DNA from: Oscillatoria sp. FACHB-1407
GTDB taxonomy: Bacteria; Cyanobacteriota; Cyanobacteriia; Elainellales; Elainellaceae
Direction of reading: 5' to 3'
Assembly (NCBI RefSeq): GCF_014697545.1
Contig: NZ_JACJSA010000019.1
Coordinates: forward strand, 106,179-170,178
DNA length: 64,000 nt
The translations under genes were made by a program, and so were the position numbers. This document shows positions 8,610-16,316 of this stretch, piece by piece. Position 1 is the stretch's first letter; the number at the start of each line of letters is the position of its first letter. The notes beneath the pieces were generated by a model. That model was given only the letters and a program-made list of their open reading frames with translations, had not been told where the DNA came from and made no database searches.

Positions 8610-9812
8610 ATGAGAGTGCTGGCATTCCCTCTTACCATGAGCAATCGAACTCGTAGGAGCGGACTCATGGGAATGATAGGGAAACTCCGGCTAGTAGGAG
8701 CCACGGTTCTCAGCTTTGGGCTGATTCACGTTGGTAGTGCTCATTTGCCGACTGTTGTAGAGGGTCAAATGTTTGGTGAGCAAATGACAGGCGATCGTGC
8801 CCTTGCCACCACTGGAGGACGTGCCAGAGGCGGATCATTTGATGAGCCTGCTCCTGCTGAACCCATTCCTAGTGATGGTGGGTTTTATGGGGACGAAGGC
8901 AGCGGAGGAGGCTTCTATGGTGGCGGAGACTATACCGAACCTGGCTTAGCCCCTTATCAAGCTGACCCTTACAACGATCCTTACGGGTATCCCAACAGAC
9001 GCTCATATCGCCCGCGTGGCGGCTATTATCAGCAACCACCAGTCTTCATCCCCATTCCCAATAGTGCGCCCTACGGCTCACCCTATTCCAGTCCCGGCTT
9101 CCCCAGTGCTGGAATCGGCATTCCACCGATCTTTTTCATCGGGTTGGTTGCGCTCTTTATGTTGGCTCCCCTGCTTTTAAGAGGATCACAGTTTAGAACG
9201 TTGAGTAGTCGATCGCCCGCTCGATCTGCCAACGGAGAATTTCAGAATGACATTCTCACCGTGACTCGGCTCCAGATCGCTCTATTAGCCGGGGCACGTC
9301 CGCTCCAGTCGGCTCTAGAGCAAATTGCCACTCACCACAACCTGGACTCTAAACAGGGCTTGAGTGCGATGTTGCAAGAAACCGTGTTGGCATTGTTGCG
9401 ATCGCCCCAATATTGGAGCCACGTCCGAGTTGATTCTGAAACGGTCAACAGTCGGCAAGAAGCGAGTCGGTTGTTTGAGCAACTCTCGATCGAGGAACGC
9501 AGTAAGGTTGGCTCTGAGACACTGGTCAACGTGGGTGGGCAGGTGCAGCGACAAACAGCGCAGTTCACAACGGAGGATAATCCTGACAGTGGATACATTG
9601 TCGTAACGTTGTTGCTGGGCACTGGAGGCGATCGCCCCTTGTTGCAACCCATTCACTCCACAACTGAACTGCAAACCGCTTTGCAAAGACTGGGAGCTAT
9701 TCCCCCCAATGAACTGCTGGTCTTTGAACTGTTGTGGACACCTCAAGATCCTAGAGATGTGCTTTCGCGGGATGAATTGGTGAGTGAGTACCCCACGATG
9801 ACCCAGTTGTAA
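8610..9812 (+). CDS. DUF1517 domain membrane-anchored protein
   Basis: A 400-residue protein. It has a possible N-terminal signal or anchor (about 22-45), a Gly/Tyr/Pro-rich low-complexity linker (about 75-170, with FYGGGDYTEPG and YGYPNRRSYRPRGGYYQ), a membrane helix (IPPIFFIGLVALFMLAPLLL, about 172-192) and a soluble C-terminal DUF1517 domain. That domain shows LTVTRLQIALLAGARPLQSAL and YIVVTLLLGTGGDRP. DUF1517 occurs in cyanobacteria and plant chloroplasts and is thought to sit at thylakoid or envelope membranes; function is not established. Internal Met codons at residues 10 and 20 are alternative starts. Confidence 0.8.
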   Translation: MRVLAFPLTMSNRTRRSGLMGMIGKLRLVGATVLSFGLIHVGSAHLPTVVEGQMFGEQMTGDRALATTGGRARGGSFDEPAPAEPIPSDGGFYGDEGSGGGFYGGGDYTEPGLAPYQADPYNDPYGYPNRRSYRPRGGYYQQPPVFIPIPNSAPYGSPYSSPGFPSAGIGIPPIFFIGLVALFMLAPLLLRGSQFRTLSSRSPARSANGEFQNDILTVTRLQIALLAGARPLQSALEQIATHHNLDSKQGLSAMLQETVLALLRSPQYWSHVRVDSETVNSRQEASRLFEQLSIEERSKVGSETLVNVGGQVQRQTAQFTTEDNPDSGYIVVTLLLGTGGDRPLLQPIHSTTELQTALQRLGAIPPNELLVFELLWTPQDPRDVLSRDELVSEYPTMTQL

Positions 9813-9931
9813 TAAGGCTAGCTATTGCAGCACCCCTGCGGTGACCAAATAGGCGATCGCTCCCACGAAATGAGTGTCAATGTGTAGCCTGGAGGTAATC
9901 CCTACATTGTGTTCTCAGTGAACCTCGTCCT

Positions 9932-10804
9932 ATGGCACACTTCACTCAACGCCGCCCCGAAAACGTGAGTGGTGATTTCTACGTTGACTCGACTTGCATC
10001 GACTGTGATACCTGTCGGTGGATGGCTCCAGAAATTTTTTATGAAGCGGGTGATCAATCTGCCGTCCACCATCAACCGAGTAGCGAGGCAGAACGTCTGC
10101 GAGCCATGCAAGCCCTGCTCGCTTGCCCGACCGCATCCATCGGCACAGTGGAAAAACCGCAAGATATCAAACAAGCACAGCAGAGTTTCCCGATTCCCAT
10201 TACTGAAGATGTGTATCACTGCGGCTATCACGCCGAAAATTCCTTTGGAGCGGCTAGCTATCTGATTCAACGACCCGACGGCAATGTGTTGGTCGATTCA
10301 CCTCGGTTTGCTCCGCCTCTGGTGAAGCGGTTAGAGGAGATGGGTGGCATTCGATATCTCTATCTCACCCACCGGGACGATGTAGCGGATCATCAGAAGT
10401 TTCACGATCACTTTGGGTGCGATCGCATTCTCCACAAAGATGAGATTAACCGCTCCACTCAAAGTGTTGAGATTCAGCTATCGAGCATTGAACCCGTTCA
10501 ACTCGAACCTGACTTGCTGATTATTCCCGTTCCGGGTCACACCAAAGGGCACACGGTCTTGTTGTATAACAACACGGTTTTGTTTACGGGAGATCACCTT
10601 GCCTGGTCGTCTGAACTCAACCACCTGTACGCCTTTCGCAGGGCTTGCTGGTACTCCTGGACAGAACTCGTTCAATCAATGAGACGACTGGCAGACTACT
10701 CCTTTGAGTGGGTGTTGCCGGGGCATGGTCGTCGTTATCAAGGCGATCGCCAAACGATGGCAGAGCAGATGCAGAAATGTCTGATCTGGATGGAGGCTCA
10801 ATAG
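9932..10804 (+). CDS. Ferredoxin-metallo-beta-lactamase fusion hydrolase
   Basis: 290 residues in two parts. Residues about 14-75 form a small single-cluster ferredoxin-like domain (DSTCIDCDTCRWMAPEIF followed by ALLACPTASIG, four Cys). Residues about 90-285 form a metallo-beta-lactamase fold. The usual HxHxDH motif reads LTHRDDVADHQ, keeping His, Asp and the second His. Later motifs are PVPGHTKGHTVLL, FTGDHLAW and LPGHGRRY, as expected for the remaining metal ligands. The fused iron-sulphur domain suggests a redox-linked or redox-sensing hydrolase. The combination is known in cyanobacteria and some algae and plants, without settled function. It converges on the next gene with 9 bp between stops. 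Confidence 0.85.
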   Translation: MAHFTQRRPENVSGDFYVDSTCIDCDTCRWMAPEIFYEAGDQSAVHHQPSSEAERLRAMQALLACPTASIGTVEKPQDIKQAQQSFPIPITEDVYHCGYHAENSFGAASYLIQRPDGNVLVDSPRFAPPLVKRLEEMGGIRYLYLTHRDDVADHQKFHDHFGCDRILHKDEINRSTQSVEIQLSSIEPVQLEPDLLIIPVPGHTKGHTVLLYNNTVLFTGDHLAWSSELNHLYAFRRACWYSWTELVQSMRRLADYSFEWVLPGHGRRYQGDRQTMAEQMQKCLIWMEAQ

Positions 10805-10813
10805 CTCGCCTCA

Positions 10814-11299
10814 TCAGTGATGCACAGGTGAACTGCCCGACAATAACCCAGGGCTTAACATACCAAAAATCATGGCGATGTGAGCTACCAACAGAAAAAG
10901 ACCAACAAAGATCGCGTGGGCACCCAGTTTCCATTCCTCACTCTTGCGCCGCCAAATCGCCCCAATCTCCAGTAAAGCAATGCCCAACAGCGGCACTACG
11001 CCCAGCAAGTAAAAGCCAACGGCGATCACATCAATAATGGTTCTCCATTCGCCAGCAGTTGTAATTGGGATAACCGCTTTGAAGAAGAGATGCAAAAAGA
11101 CAACTAAAAAGTAAAAACCTGCGAGAATTCCAGCAACTTTATTAATTGCTCTAACAGTGCCTTTAAAGCTGCGCCTGAACAAGATGTAAAGTTCTGTAAT
11201 TGCAACTGTTTCCGCTAAGATCACAGGAATTGCCATAAAAATCAACAGATTCCAGGGTTGATTCACAGCAAGCAGTTCCATGTAGTGGGTCATATCCAT
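10814..11299 (-). CDS. Small integral membrane protein (four helices)
   Basis: 161 residues with four hydrophobic segments: about 12-33 (WNLLIFMAIPVILAETVAI), 50-72, 83-108 and 127-150. Conserved-looking polar positions within helices include Glu and His residues (LAETVAITELY, FLHLFFKAV). I do not know a function; it resembles conserved bacterial permease-like unknowns. ATG at 11299 is preferred to the upstream TTG at 11332. It runs head-to-head with the PCP_red gene. Confidence 0.6.
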   Translation of the reverse strand: MDMTHYMELLAVNQPWNLLIFMAIPVILAETVAITELYILFRRSFKGTVRAINKVAGILAGFYFLVVFLHLFFKAVIPITTAGEWRTIIDVIAVGFYLLGVVPLLGIALLEIGAIWRRKSEEWKLGAHAIFVGLFLLVAHIAMIFGMLSPGLLSGSSPVHH

Positions 11300-11459
11300 G
11301 GCAGTGCGTTCCAATACGACACAACAATTCAAATCAACGAACCTTTCTACACTGTGCCCACAACAATTTGAGAAACTTGTGAGTTTTGTCTTTGAACCTG
11401 GGAGTGTTGATGCCAGGTCAGGTACAGTAGAGAAGTTGTCATGTTGCGATCGCCGTCGT

Positions 11460-11630
11460 ATGAGTAGTGCTGTTGAATGGACGCCAGAAGCCGAAGCCCG
11501 TTTGAAGGAAATTCCTTTTTTTGTGCGTCCTGCTGCCCGTAAAAAAATTGAGAAATTGGCGCAGGAGCTAGGCGCAACTCAAATTACGGTTGAGGTCTAT
11601 GAGCAAGCCAAACAAAAGTTTGGATCATAA
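11460..11630 (+). CDS. Stand-alone PCP_red domain peptide (protochlorophyllide reductase-like)
   Basis: A 56-residue protein starting MSSAVEWTPEAEARLKEIPF and ending near EVYEQAKQKFGS. This is the PCP_red domain, otherwise found as the C-terminal tail of light-independent protochlorophyllide reductase subunit B. The signature is WTPEAEARLKEIPFFVRPAA followed by RKKIEKLA and a late ITVEVYEQAK. Cyanobacteria often encode it as a tiny separate protein whose role in tetrapyrrole metabolism is unproven. An in-frame extension upstream to 11298 is open, but the family boundary and ATG at 11460 point to this start. Confidence 0.85.
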   Translation: MSSAVEWTPEAEARLKEIPFFVRPAARKKIEKLAQELGATQITVEVYEQAKQKFGS

Positions 11631-11641
11631 GCTTTGAGGGT

Positions 11642-12256
11642 TTACACCTTGGATTGCAAATAAACAAAGGCTGCATTTGTGCCACCACCTTGACCGACTG
11701 CAATTTGGATATTCAGGTGAGCCATGCTTTCAAGATAGCGAGCGGTATACAGAGATCCCGTATCCACAGGGGCATAGCCGATCGCACGCGCTAGAGCGAT
11801 GACCTTGTCTTTCGCTTCAGGGTTATCTCCGGCAATAAAGGCAGTGATTGCTTGTCCATCAATCGCGGGTTTATCCATGACATCCGCAAAGATGGTGTTA
11901 AACGCTTTCACCACGTCAGCATCTGGCAGCAAACGACTGATTTCCTCAGCGGCGGAGTTTTCCTGCCCCAGTAGTTTGGGCGACCAGTCTGCATTGAGTG
12001 GATTCGTGCTGTCGATGATAATTTTTCCCGTTGTGACGTCAGCGAGTTCGGGAAGCACCTCGATCGCTGCTGTAAATGGAATCGCGATCGCCACGACATC
12101 TGCACCTGAAACAGCTTCTTTGAAGGATGCAGAGGGATAGGGCAACTCTTGGCTTGACCCTGAACGCAATCCAATCACAATATCGTGTCCTGCCCGATGG
12201 AACAGGTTAGCCAACTTTTGACCAACATTACCAAACCCCAATACGGCAATCTTCAT
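11642..12256 (-). CDS. NADPH-dependent F420 reductase-like oxidoreductase
   Basis: 204 residues with an N-terminal Rossmann fold (MKIAVLGFGNVGQKLANLF, GxGxxG) followed by DIVIGLRSGS, in which the Arg/Ser at the end of strand two favours NADPH. The middle has DVVAIAIPFTAAIEVLP and GKIIIDSTNPLNADW, and the rest VVKAFNTIFADVMDKP. This is the F420_oxidored family, which in bacteria lacking F420 act on unknown substrates and often lie next to HxlR regulators. Here it is divergent from one across 90 bp, so it is the likely regulated target. Confidence 0.8.
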   Translation of the reverse strand: MKIAVLGFGNVGQKLANLFHRAGHDIVIGLRSGSSQELPYPSASFKEAVSGADVVAIAIPFTAAIEVLPELADVTTGKIIIDSTNPLNADWSPKLLGQENSAAEEISRLLPDADVVKAFNTIFADVMDKPAIDGQAITAFIAGDNPEAKDKVIALARAIGYAPVDTGSLYTARYLESMAHLNIQIAVGQGGGTNAAFVYLQSKV

Positions 12257-12331
12257 AGGTCAGCCTCAAAATCATTCAAATGTCTCAGAAGCGGTGTAGG
12301 TGAACTATAACCATCTCAGTATCTTGTGTAA

Positions 12332-12355
12332 ACTAGGTACCTAAAGGTGACTAGT
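12332..12355. promoter_or_regulatory. Palindromic operator overlapping hxlR-type gene start
   Basis: A 24-bp near-perfect palindrome: ACTAG, 2 bp, ACCT-like core half, 2 bp, then the mirror AGGT, 2 bp, CTAGT. It matches its reverse complement at 20 of 24 positions. It ends directly before the ATG at 12356 and contains the Shine-Dalgarno AAAGGTGA. Binding by the HxlR protein would block its own translation start and reach the divergent reductase promoter. HxlR dimers are known to bind such dyads. Confidence 0.65.
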
Positions 12356-12739
12356 ATGGTGAGCAGTCAAAATTTAGAAGTCAAACCCAATGTCTATGCG
12401 GCAATTTGCCCGTCTAGAGACGTTTTGGCGTTGATTGGGGAGAAGTGGGTTTCGCTGATTATTGGTGCGTTGGATGGCAGAGTGCTGCGGTTTGGCGAAC
12501 TGAAACGAATTTGCGAAGGAATTTCACAAAAAATGCTGACCCAAACCTTGCGGAAGCTAGAGCGAGACGGATTGGTAAGACGAACGGTGTATGCAGAGAC
12601 ACTACCGATCAGAGCGGACTATGAATTGACTGAACTCGGTAACAGTTTGTTACCTCTTGTGAAAGCTGCAAAATTGTGGGCAGAAATGAACTTACATCAA
12701 ATTGAAAAGAATCGAGTATCGTACGATAAAAGAAATTAA
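12356..12739 (+). CDS. HxlR-family winged-helix transcriptional regulator
   Basis: A 127-residue single-domain regulator. The HxlR signature is clear: CPSRDVLALIGEKWVSLII, then FGELKRICEGISQKMLTQTL (recognition helix) and RKLERDGLVRRTVYAE for the wing. The family senses redox or electrophilic stress through a conserved Cys in the first helix, and one is present here (AAICPSRDV). I chose ATG at 12356 because AAAGGTGA lies five bases upstream; the GTG at 12347 would sit inside that site. It probably represses itself and the divergent F420-type reductase. Confidence 0.85.
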   Translation: MVSSQNLEVKPNVYAAICPSRDVLALIGEKWVSLIIGALDGRVLRFGELKRICEGISQKMLTQTLRKLERDGLVRRTVYAETLPIRADYELTELGNSLLPLVKAAKLWAEMNLHQIEKNRVSYDKRN

Positions 12740-12997
12740 TAAGACTTCTACCTAGTGTTGCGAACACAAAGTTCTGCAATGTAGGGGGTTTAGGGGCTTC
12801 ATCCCCAAGAAGGGGTGGAACCCCTTTCAAAACTTATTTTTTGCTGTACTAGCGTGAATAAACCACTCGCGCACAGGTTGTTTACTTTCCTTTGTATTGC
12901 AGATGCCAAAGCTTTTGTGGGTTACCTGTAGCTGTTAAACCAGCCCCAAAAGCGGGAATTCTAACCATACAGACCTCTGTAGAGCTAGAGAGTGTGT

Positions 12998-14884
12998 ATG
13001 ATACAGCAGAGTTTAGGGCAACGGTTATCCAGTCTCAAAGTTGGGCAAAAGATTGGTCTGGGATACGCTCTTGCTCTGGGTATTGCTGTATCTGGCTCAA
13101 TCGCTGGTTTTGGCATTGGACATTACTATCAACAACAAGCTGCAACGCACGAAGAACATGCTCGTAACGAGGTGGAGCTTTTGCATCGGCTACAATCTCG
13201 TGTTCTTCAGACGCGGACACATCAACAGCAACTCATTCCCCTCATTCCATATCCAGAAAAGTTTCAGGATGAATATACTCATCTGCTGAATCATAAAGCC
13301 GAGACTCAGGACATTTGGGCGGAATTGAAAAGATTTGTGGCAGTGTCTCCAGGCATGGAAGATCACACGCATCAAGTGGTCATTCCAGCCTTTTTACAAA
13401 CCTATGATGAAGTCCCTCAACACTATTCACGGGAATTAGGACGCTGCATCGAACAGATACGCCAACTCGATCTCACATCGCCTGCTGGCATTGAGCAAGC
13501 CCAGGCAATCATGTTGGAGTTTACCAATAGTGATTTAGCCCTTGAATTCGACGGCATCTCTGATGATCTCGTGGATCTCATTGACCACGCTTATGAAGAA
13601 TTGGAGGAAGCAGAACTCACACAACAACAGGCAAATGAAGTTGCACAGACCATCGTCGTTACAGGGATTGGGTTCTCTGTTGCGATCGCTCTTCTGTTGG
13701 CAATTGTGACCAGTCGGGCGATCGCTCAACCGATTCAGACGTTGACTAACGTTGCTCGGCAATCCACTGAAGAGTCGAATTTTAACCTGCAAGCCGTCGT
13801 TGAACAGGATGATGAAATCGGGACACTGGCTAATGCTTTCAATCAACTGATCTGCTCAGTTCAGCAACTTCTAAAACAACAGCAAACAGCGAACGAGCAA
13901 CTTGAAATTTACAGCCAAACCCTAGAGTCTAAAGTTGAAGAAAGGACACAGGAACTCAACGCTAAAAATTCACAATTGCAACAACTGGTAGAAGAACTAC
14001 AACACACTCAGGTGCAGATGGTGCAGAGTGAAAAGATGTCTGCATTGGGTCAAATGGTGGCAGGAGTAGCACACGAGATCAACAATCCAGTTAATTTCAT
14101 TCACGGCAATCTGATCTACGTGCAGGAATACTCTCAGAATTTGCTAGACTTTGTGACGCTTTACCAGAAACACTATCCTGTGCCTGTATCTGAAATTCAA
14201 ACAGAAGCAGAATTGTTAGACATCCAATTTATCCAGACCGATTTGCCTAAAATGCTTGATTCTATGAAGATTGGCACCGAGCGCATTCGCCAGATCGTTC
14301 TGTCGCTCCGCAACTTCTCACGCATGGATGAAGCGGATTTCAAAGCGGTTGATATTCACGAAGGTATCGACAGTACGTTGCTCATTTTGCAGCATCGTTT
14401 GAAAGACAAACCAGAACGCCCAGCCATCCAGGTTATCCGTGACTACGGCAATTTACCACCTGTGGAATGTTATCCTGGTCAACTCAATCAAGCGTTTATG
14501 AACATCCTGGCAAACTCCATTGACGCGCTGGAGGAAGCCTACACCAAACAGACGCATGAAGAGAAGCAGCAGAACCCTGGTCAAATTACCATTCACACAT
14601 CGGCGATCGATGCAAATTGGATCAAGATTGTGATTTCTGATAACGGAATTGGAATGCCTGAGCACATTCATAAACGCATTTTTGACCCATTTTTCACAAC
14701 AAAAGCAGTGGGTAAAGGAACCGGAATGGGAATGCCCATTAGTTACCAGATTGTTACTGAGAAACATAGCGGTAAATTAGATTGTTTCTCAACGCCTGGT
14801 CAAGGAACAGAGTTTGTCATCCAAATCCCGATTTGGCAGCAAGCGCGTGTCCTAGCCCATCCAGCTAACAGCGCGAAGGTGTAG
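12998..14884 (+). CDS. Membrane sensor histidine kinase with HAMP domain
   Basis: 628 residues. Order: membrane helix (about 20-42), a roughly 170-residue extracytoplasmic helical sensor region, second membrane helix (about 211-235), HAMP (RAIAQPIQTLTNVARQS to about 290) and a long coiled coil (about 290-345). Then comes a DHp domain with the phosphoacceptor in GQMVAGVAHEINNPVNF (His near 358), and a HATPase domain with N box FMNILANSIDALEEA, G1 VISDNGIGMP and G2 GKGTGMGMPISY. The AHEINNP H-box defines the cyanobacterial HPK subgroup that lacks a classical HisKA Pfam hit. No response regulator is adjacent. Start may be GTG at 12992 or ATG at 12998. Confidence 0.88.
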   Translation: MIQQSLGQRLSSLKVGQKIGLGYALALGIAVSGSIAGFGIGHYYQQQAATHEEHARNEVELLHRLQSRVLQTRTHQQQLIPLIPYPEKFQDEYTHLLNHKAETQDIWAELKRFVAVSPGMEDHTHQVVIPAFLQTYDEVPQHYSRELGRCIEQIRQLDLTSPAGIEQAQAIMLEFTNSDLALEFDGISDDLVDLIDHAYEELEEAELTQQQANEVAQTIVVTGIGFSVAIALLLAIVTSRAIAQPIQTLTNVARQSTEESNFNLQAVVEQDDEIGTLANAFNQLICSVQQLLKQQQTANEQLEIYSQTLESKVEERTQELNAKNSQLQQLVEELQHTQVQMVQSEKMSALGQMVAGVAHEINNPVNFIHGNLIYVQEYSQNLLDFVTLYQKHYPVPVSEIQTEAELLDIQFIQTDLPKMLDSMKIGTERIRQIVLSLRNFSRMDEADFKAVDIHEGIDSTLLILQHRLKDKPERPAIQVIRDYGNLPPVECYPGQLNQAFMNILANSIDALEEAYTKQTHEEKQQNPGQITIHTSAIDANWIKIVISDNGIGMPEHIHKRIFDPFFTTKAVGKGTGMGMPISYQIVTEKHSGKLDCFSTPGQGTEFVIQIPIWQQARVLAHPANSAKV

Positions 14885-14959
14885 CGATCCCTCTTCTGTC
14901 AGTCCTTCTGCACAAATAGCTCATACAGACCTCTACGCACCTCAAGGCAACAGACAAGG

Positions 14960-15424
14960 TTAAGTTTCCTCACTTGCAGTGCCCAATAAGCGCAGCGTCT
15001 TGTCGTCGCGATCGCCCCCAAAAAACTTGTCCAGCAGTTGCTCAAACACTGACCCGGCAGGTGACACAGCCGCAAACAGTGTCGCGCAAGACTTCAACTT
15101 CATGTCGTCAGGGGAACCGAAGATCTCATACGCCGATCGCCCCTCTACACTCAAGACCGCTTCAACACATTCGATTAACCGTGCACCCAAAATGGGATGA
15201 CTCAAGTATGCCTTCGCTTCTGCAAGGCTCTTGATCGCATATCGCTGAGACATGGCACTAAACCCCAACCCATCAAACTGCGGAAAAACATACCACATCC
15301 AGTGCGATCGCTTTTGTCCCTGCTTAATTTCAGCTAGTGCTCGTGCGTAGTCGTTCTGCTGCGCTTGCACGAAGCGATTTAAGTCGTAACCATCCGCATC
15401 GTTTGATTGTGCTATGCCCGTCAT
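14960..15424 (-). CDS. DUF1810 protein
   Basis: 154 residues matching the DUF1810 family: DLNRFVQAQQNDYARALAEI, then GQKRSHWMWYVFPQFDGLG, SQRYAIKSLAEAKAYLSHP and LGARLIECVEAVL. The family is widespread, small, soluble and of unknown function. It has the same orientation as the integron array to its right and starts 120 bp from the third attC-like hairpin, so it may once have been the last cassette. No attC is visible after its stop, so this is only a possibility. ATG start. Confidence 0.8.
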   Translation of the reverse strand: MTGIAQSNDADGYDLNRFVQAQQNDYARALAEIKQGQKRSHWMWYVFPQFDGLGFSAMSQRYAIKSLAEAKAYLSHPILGARLIECVEAVLSVEGRSAYEIFGSPDDMKLKSCATLFAAVSPAGSVFEQLLDKFFGGDRDDKTLRLLGTASEET

Positions 15425-15544
15425 GACTCCTGCCTCTTACTACGCAACAGTAAGTTATATCATTTTGGATTTTAGATGTGCTCTCAACCCTGGTCAAAAA
15501 CCTGATTTTGCTATTCGAGGCTTGCATAGACAGGCAAGACAAAA

Positions 15545-15624
15545 CCTAACAAGGTCGTGATCACCGACAGAATTAAAAAGCACGAATCGGGAATCTGCCT
15601 ACCCATGCATCACGCTTCGTTAAG
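15545..15624 (-). other. Candidate attC site 3 (integron recombination site)
   Basis: On the minus strand the 5' end is CTTAAC (15624-15619) and the 3' end is GTTAGG(T) (15550-15544). These pair with one G-T wobble, forming R''/R'. Next inside are 4-5 unpaired bases, then CGTGAT (15614-15609) pairing perfectly with ATCACG (15561-15556) as the L stem. The central loop region is 47 nt. GTTAGGT fits the GTTRRRY core. Only about 28 bp lie between this site and site 2, so it would mark an empty or deleted cassette. Confidence 0.45.
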
Positions 15625-15651
15625 AGCAATTTCTGAACAACACCTACTGTA

Positions 15652-15728
15652 GCCTAACGGCTCAAATCAGTGGCGGTAGCTAAACTTAAATTCAGCACCA
15701 GTGACTTTCAAACATCCTCTGCATTTGA
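15652..15728 (-). other. Decayed attC site 2
   Basis: The 3' end on the minus strand is GTTAGGC (15658-15652), an ideal GTTRRRY core. The L stem is TCAAAT (15728-15723), a bulged G (15722) and CAG (15721-15719). It pairs with CTG (15670-15668) and ATTTGA (15667-15662), i.e. 9 bp with one extrahelical base as in genuine attC sites. The 5' R'' box is lost (AATAAT in place of CCTAAC). The site lies directly after the PIN-toxin remnant. Confidence 0.5.
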
Positions 15729-15729
15729 A

Positions 15730-15834
15730 TTATTGTGTCACTACATTTAATGCCTGTGCAGAGGCAACAACAAATGGTTATCGTTGAGCTAAAACATCGA
15801 GCAAAACATCACTGTCGAACAATATCCGCTTCAA
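15730..15834 (-). pseudogene. PIN-domain toxin remnant (VapC-like)
   Basis: Translation from the TTG at 15834 reads LKRILFDSDVLLDVLAQR, stop, PFVVASAQALNVVTQ, stop. This is the opening of a VapC-type PIN ribonuclease, with the first catalytic Asp (FDSDVLLD), broken by an in-frame TAA at 15780 and truncated at 15732, where the decayed attC begins. A full PIN domain is about 130 residues, so roughly 95 are missing. It overlaps the end of the antitoxin remnant as in intact modules. Toxin-antitoxin pairs are common stabilising cassettes in chromosomal integrons. Confidence 0.65.
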
Positions 15835-16073
15835 CTGTACTTCTCCTCCAGGTAATCTACATAAGACTCTGTAGGTTCTTCGGTACCTAACTGAACGACT
15901 CCAATTAGGCTTTGAGTCCAGGGGTTAAGCTCAGCCAAAGAATTCACATTTGTCTTTGGTGGACTAAGTACCAGCGTTTCCTATTAGATTGAACTCAACA
16001 ACGACTGTACTAAACGCTAGCGATCGCCAATCGGCAACTGCAATGCCTGATTTTGTAGCTCTTGTAACGTCAT
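15831..16073 (-). pseudogene. Antitoxin remnant paired with PIN toxin
   Basis: From ATG at 16073 the frame reads MTLQELQNQALQLPIGDR, stop (TAG), RLVQSLLSSI, the usual N-terminus of cyanobacterial antitoxins of PIN toxins. After a frameshifted middle, a second frame gives NSLAELNPWTQSLIGVVQ and GTEEPTESYVDYLEEKYS before TGA at 15831. That is the characteristic C-terminal toxin-neutralising tail. At least one nonsense codon and one frameshift are needed to explain it, so the module is dead. Orientation is that of the cassette array. Confidence 0.65.
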
Positions 16074-16198
16074 CAGTCTTTTCTCAGCAACTCTGTTTTA
16101 TCTTTTTTAGATTGCTACTGTCTCTATCAACCTGAAAAGCACTTCCCACCTAAATCTGAATAATGACAGATAAGCTTTCGGCTGCGCCCCCACCAAAG

Positions 16199-16283
16199 GC
16201 TAACGGCTCGCTTGAGCGGCTGTAAGCAACCTTTAATTCACCACCAGCACCTCTCGGCAGTCCGCTCCGAGCGAATTGTTAGC
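16199..16283 (-). other. attC site 1, 85 bp
   Basis: Minus-strand order: GCTAAC (16283-16278), AATT spacer, CGCT (16273-16270), 3 unpaired bases, AGCGG (16266-16262), a 42-nt central region, CCGCT (16219-16215), 2 unpaired bases, AGCG (16212-16209), a 4-nt spacer, GTTAGC(C) (16204-16198). The R, L and inner stems pair perfectly, with unequal unpaired tracts (3 versus 2) giving an extrahelical base. GTTAGCC is the cleavage core. The site sits 34 bp past the DUF2806 stop codon, exactly where a cassette's attC belongs. Confidence 0.75.
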
Positions 16284-16316
16284 TAGTTGTCCACTTACTG
16301 TATTGCCCCGACTTAC

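Noticed and set aside
14885..14959. An attC after the DUF1810 gene
   Set aside because: No GTTRRRY core with a matching inverted partner could be found on the minus strand, so DUF1810 was not called a cassette.
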